64,000 bases of DNA. Origin: Desulfotruncus alcoholivorax DSM 16058 (lineage in GTDB: Bacteria; Bacillota; Desulfotomaculia; Desulfotomaculales; Desulfallaceae). A program made the translations under genes and the position numbers. The DNA lies in the NCBI RefSeq assembly GCF_000430885.1, contig NZ_AUMW01000002.1, positions 124,001 through 188,000 of the forward strand, given 5' to 3'. The notes under the pieces were generated by a model that did no database searches, was not told where the DNA came from, and saw only the letters and a program-made list of their open reading frames with translations. Shown piece by piece: positions 63,492 to 64,000 of the stretch (its first letter is position 1; every line of letters starts with the position of its first letter).

Positions 63492-63529
63492 TGCATTTTA
63501 ATATTTCTATGTATAAATATTAAAATGCA
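63492..63529. repeat. Inverted repeat with 15-bp perfect arms
   Basis: TGCATTTTAATATTT and AAATATTAAAATGCA around CTATGTAT, just upstream of the ferredoxin start. AT-rich; may be an operator or promoter-region hairpin for that gene. Confidence 0.8.
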
Positions 63530-63563
63530 TTTAATCTAATTAGTCAACCAAGTCAACCTTTGT

Positions 63564-63625
63564 ATCGAGTAGCTCGAAGTCGGGATAGCCAATCCCGACT
63601 TCGAGCTACTCGATTTTTATTGTCT
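63564..63625 (+). terminator. 23-bp-arm perfect hairpin with T-tract
   Basis: ATCGAGTAGCTCGAAGTCGG... with its perfect complement at 63592-63614, 5-nt loop, followed by TTTTTATTGTCTTTTT. As a terminator it faces plus, toward the DUF2397 gene; no plus gene ends just before it except rubredoxin 276 bp away. It could also be a palindromic insertion. Confidence 0.65.
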
Positions 63626-63720
63626 TTTTAAAACTGAATTCGTCCCACGGATTTTACGAGCACTACTCTAATAAGTCTATTTTCTTGTTTAATTAATACT
63701 GGAAAGGCGCAAACACATCT

Positions 63721-63738
63721 TCATAATGTGCATTATGA
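63721..63738. promoter_or_regulatory. Palindrome upstream of the DUF2397 gene, possible operator
   Basis: TCATAATG-TG-CATTATGA, 8-bp perfect arms, centred about 40 bp upstream of the -10 box. Possible repressor or activator site. Confidence 0.4.
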
Positions 63739-63765
63739 CAAAGTTGGGAACGCCCATGCTTTATA

Positions 63766-63774
63766 TGCTATAAT
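63766..63774 (+). promoter_or_regulatory. Extended -10 promoter of the DUF2397 gene
   Basis: TGC-TATAAT, an extended -10 without a clear -35 at 17 bp, giving a start near 63781, 27 nt before the ATG at 63808. Confidence 0.55.
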
Positions 63775-63807
63775 TATACAAATGCCTTACCAAAGGAATT
63801 GATTGAT

Positions 63808-64000
63808 ATGACTGCATTGTTACTCAAACCGATAGTCGAAACAAGCTACTTGAATGCGCAAAATGTCGGTCGCTACCGCTGCATCATGCGCTATTTTTAT
63901 GAACAACACCAGCGGCTGCGCTACTGGCTGAAACCGCGGGAAGTTCACGATGGGGTTACAGCTTTTGGTCTGCTGGAGGAAGATTACACTCTGGACCAGT
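63808..64000 (+). CDS. DUF2397/TIGR02677 protein, start of a Wadjet-type operon (partial)
   Basis: The first 64 codons are present, cut by the window end. It reads LNAQNVGRYRCIMRYFYEQHQRLRYWLKP, the N-terminal signature of the DUF2397/TIGR02677 family. This is the JetA/EptA-like kleisin subunit of Wadjet-type SMC systems (TIGR02677-02680, often JetABCD in order) that cleave or exclude plasmid DNA (known). I do not assign a subtype. ATG behind AAAGGAA. Downstream genes must be read from the next window. Confidence 0.8.
   Translation, partial: MTALLLKPIVETSYLNAQNVGRYRCIMRYFYEQHQRLRYWLKPREVHDGVTAFGLLEEDYTLDQ

Larger units (their letters stand above)
63475..63807. other. Gene-free interval with three palindromes and a promoter
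   Basis: 333 bp between ferredoxin and the DUF2397 gene. No reading frame is supported. It holds a 15-bp-arm inverted repeat, a 23-bp-arm hairpin, an 8-bp-arm palindrome and an extended -10 promoter in that order, each listed separately. The density suggests a boundary or control region for the defence operon. Confidence 0.6.

Overview
The window looks like the chromosome of an anaerobic, spore-former-type Bacillota, closest in flavour to the Desulfotomaculum/Pelotomaculum group (Peptococcaceae sensu lato). This is inferred from gene content and order: strong AGGAGG ribosome sites, frequent GTG/TTG starts, the block yicC-remA-gmk-rpoZ-coaBC-priA-def-fmt-rsmB-rlmN-phosphatase-kinase-rsgA-rpe, a DapL-type lysine route, and rubredoxin and ferredoxin genes. 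No tRNA, rRNA or CRISPR array was seen. Almost everything is on the minus strand.

Left edge (1-5100): a truncated cassette of a DUF1156 DNA methylase, a 202-residue protein of unknown family and a DUF499 ATPase, which is probably a phage-defence module continuing off the window. 5.4-19.3 kb: a catabolic island with a PucR-type regulator and an operon for a family 5 binding protein, DppBCDF-like transporter, Asp/Glu/hydantoin racemase, M24 metallopeptidase, cupin and ATP-dependent hydantoinase HyuA/HyuB. 19.3-25.1 kb: a mixed stretch with an aminotransferase remnant, a holin/endolysin-like pair, a DHA2 drug exporter, an XRE-S24 regulator, two small unknown genes and rpmB.

25.1-30.1 kb: the riboflavin operon ribD-ribE-ribBA-ribH with a nicotinate phosphoribosyltransferase gene at its end, headed by an FMN riboswitch and terminator. 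30.2-37.4 kb: an unknown membrane protein, an acyl/acetyl-CoA synthetase with an unusual P-loop, a tiny acidic protein, a BusR-like GntR-RCK_C regulator, two nested palindromic repeats, a CBS-ACT protein, an ABC-class ATPase and CheW.

37.4-59.1 kb: the translation/cell-envelope block. Within it the order fhaA-fhaB-PP2C-rodA/ftsW-pbp-PASTA kinase matches the actinobacterial pknB locus, set inside the ordinary Bacillota gene order. The block is interrupted between coaBC and priA by a small gene, a REP-associated tyrosine transposase element that supplies the end of cysK, cysK itself, a MarR regulator and a zinc-ribbon protein. 59.3-62.8 kb: two aminotransferases (one DapL) and dapF. 63.1-63.5 kb: rubredoxin and a two-cluster ferredoxin. 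The right edge opens a DUF2397 gene, the first gene of a Wadjet/Ept-type plasmid-defence operon, preceded by several strong palindromes. Both ends of the window therefore lie in probable defence genes that are cut by the window.
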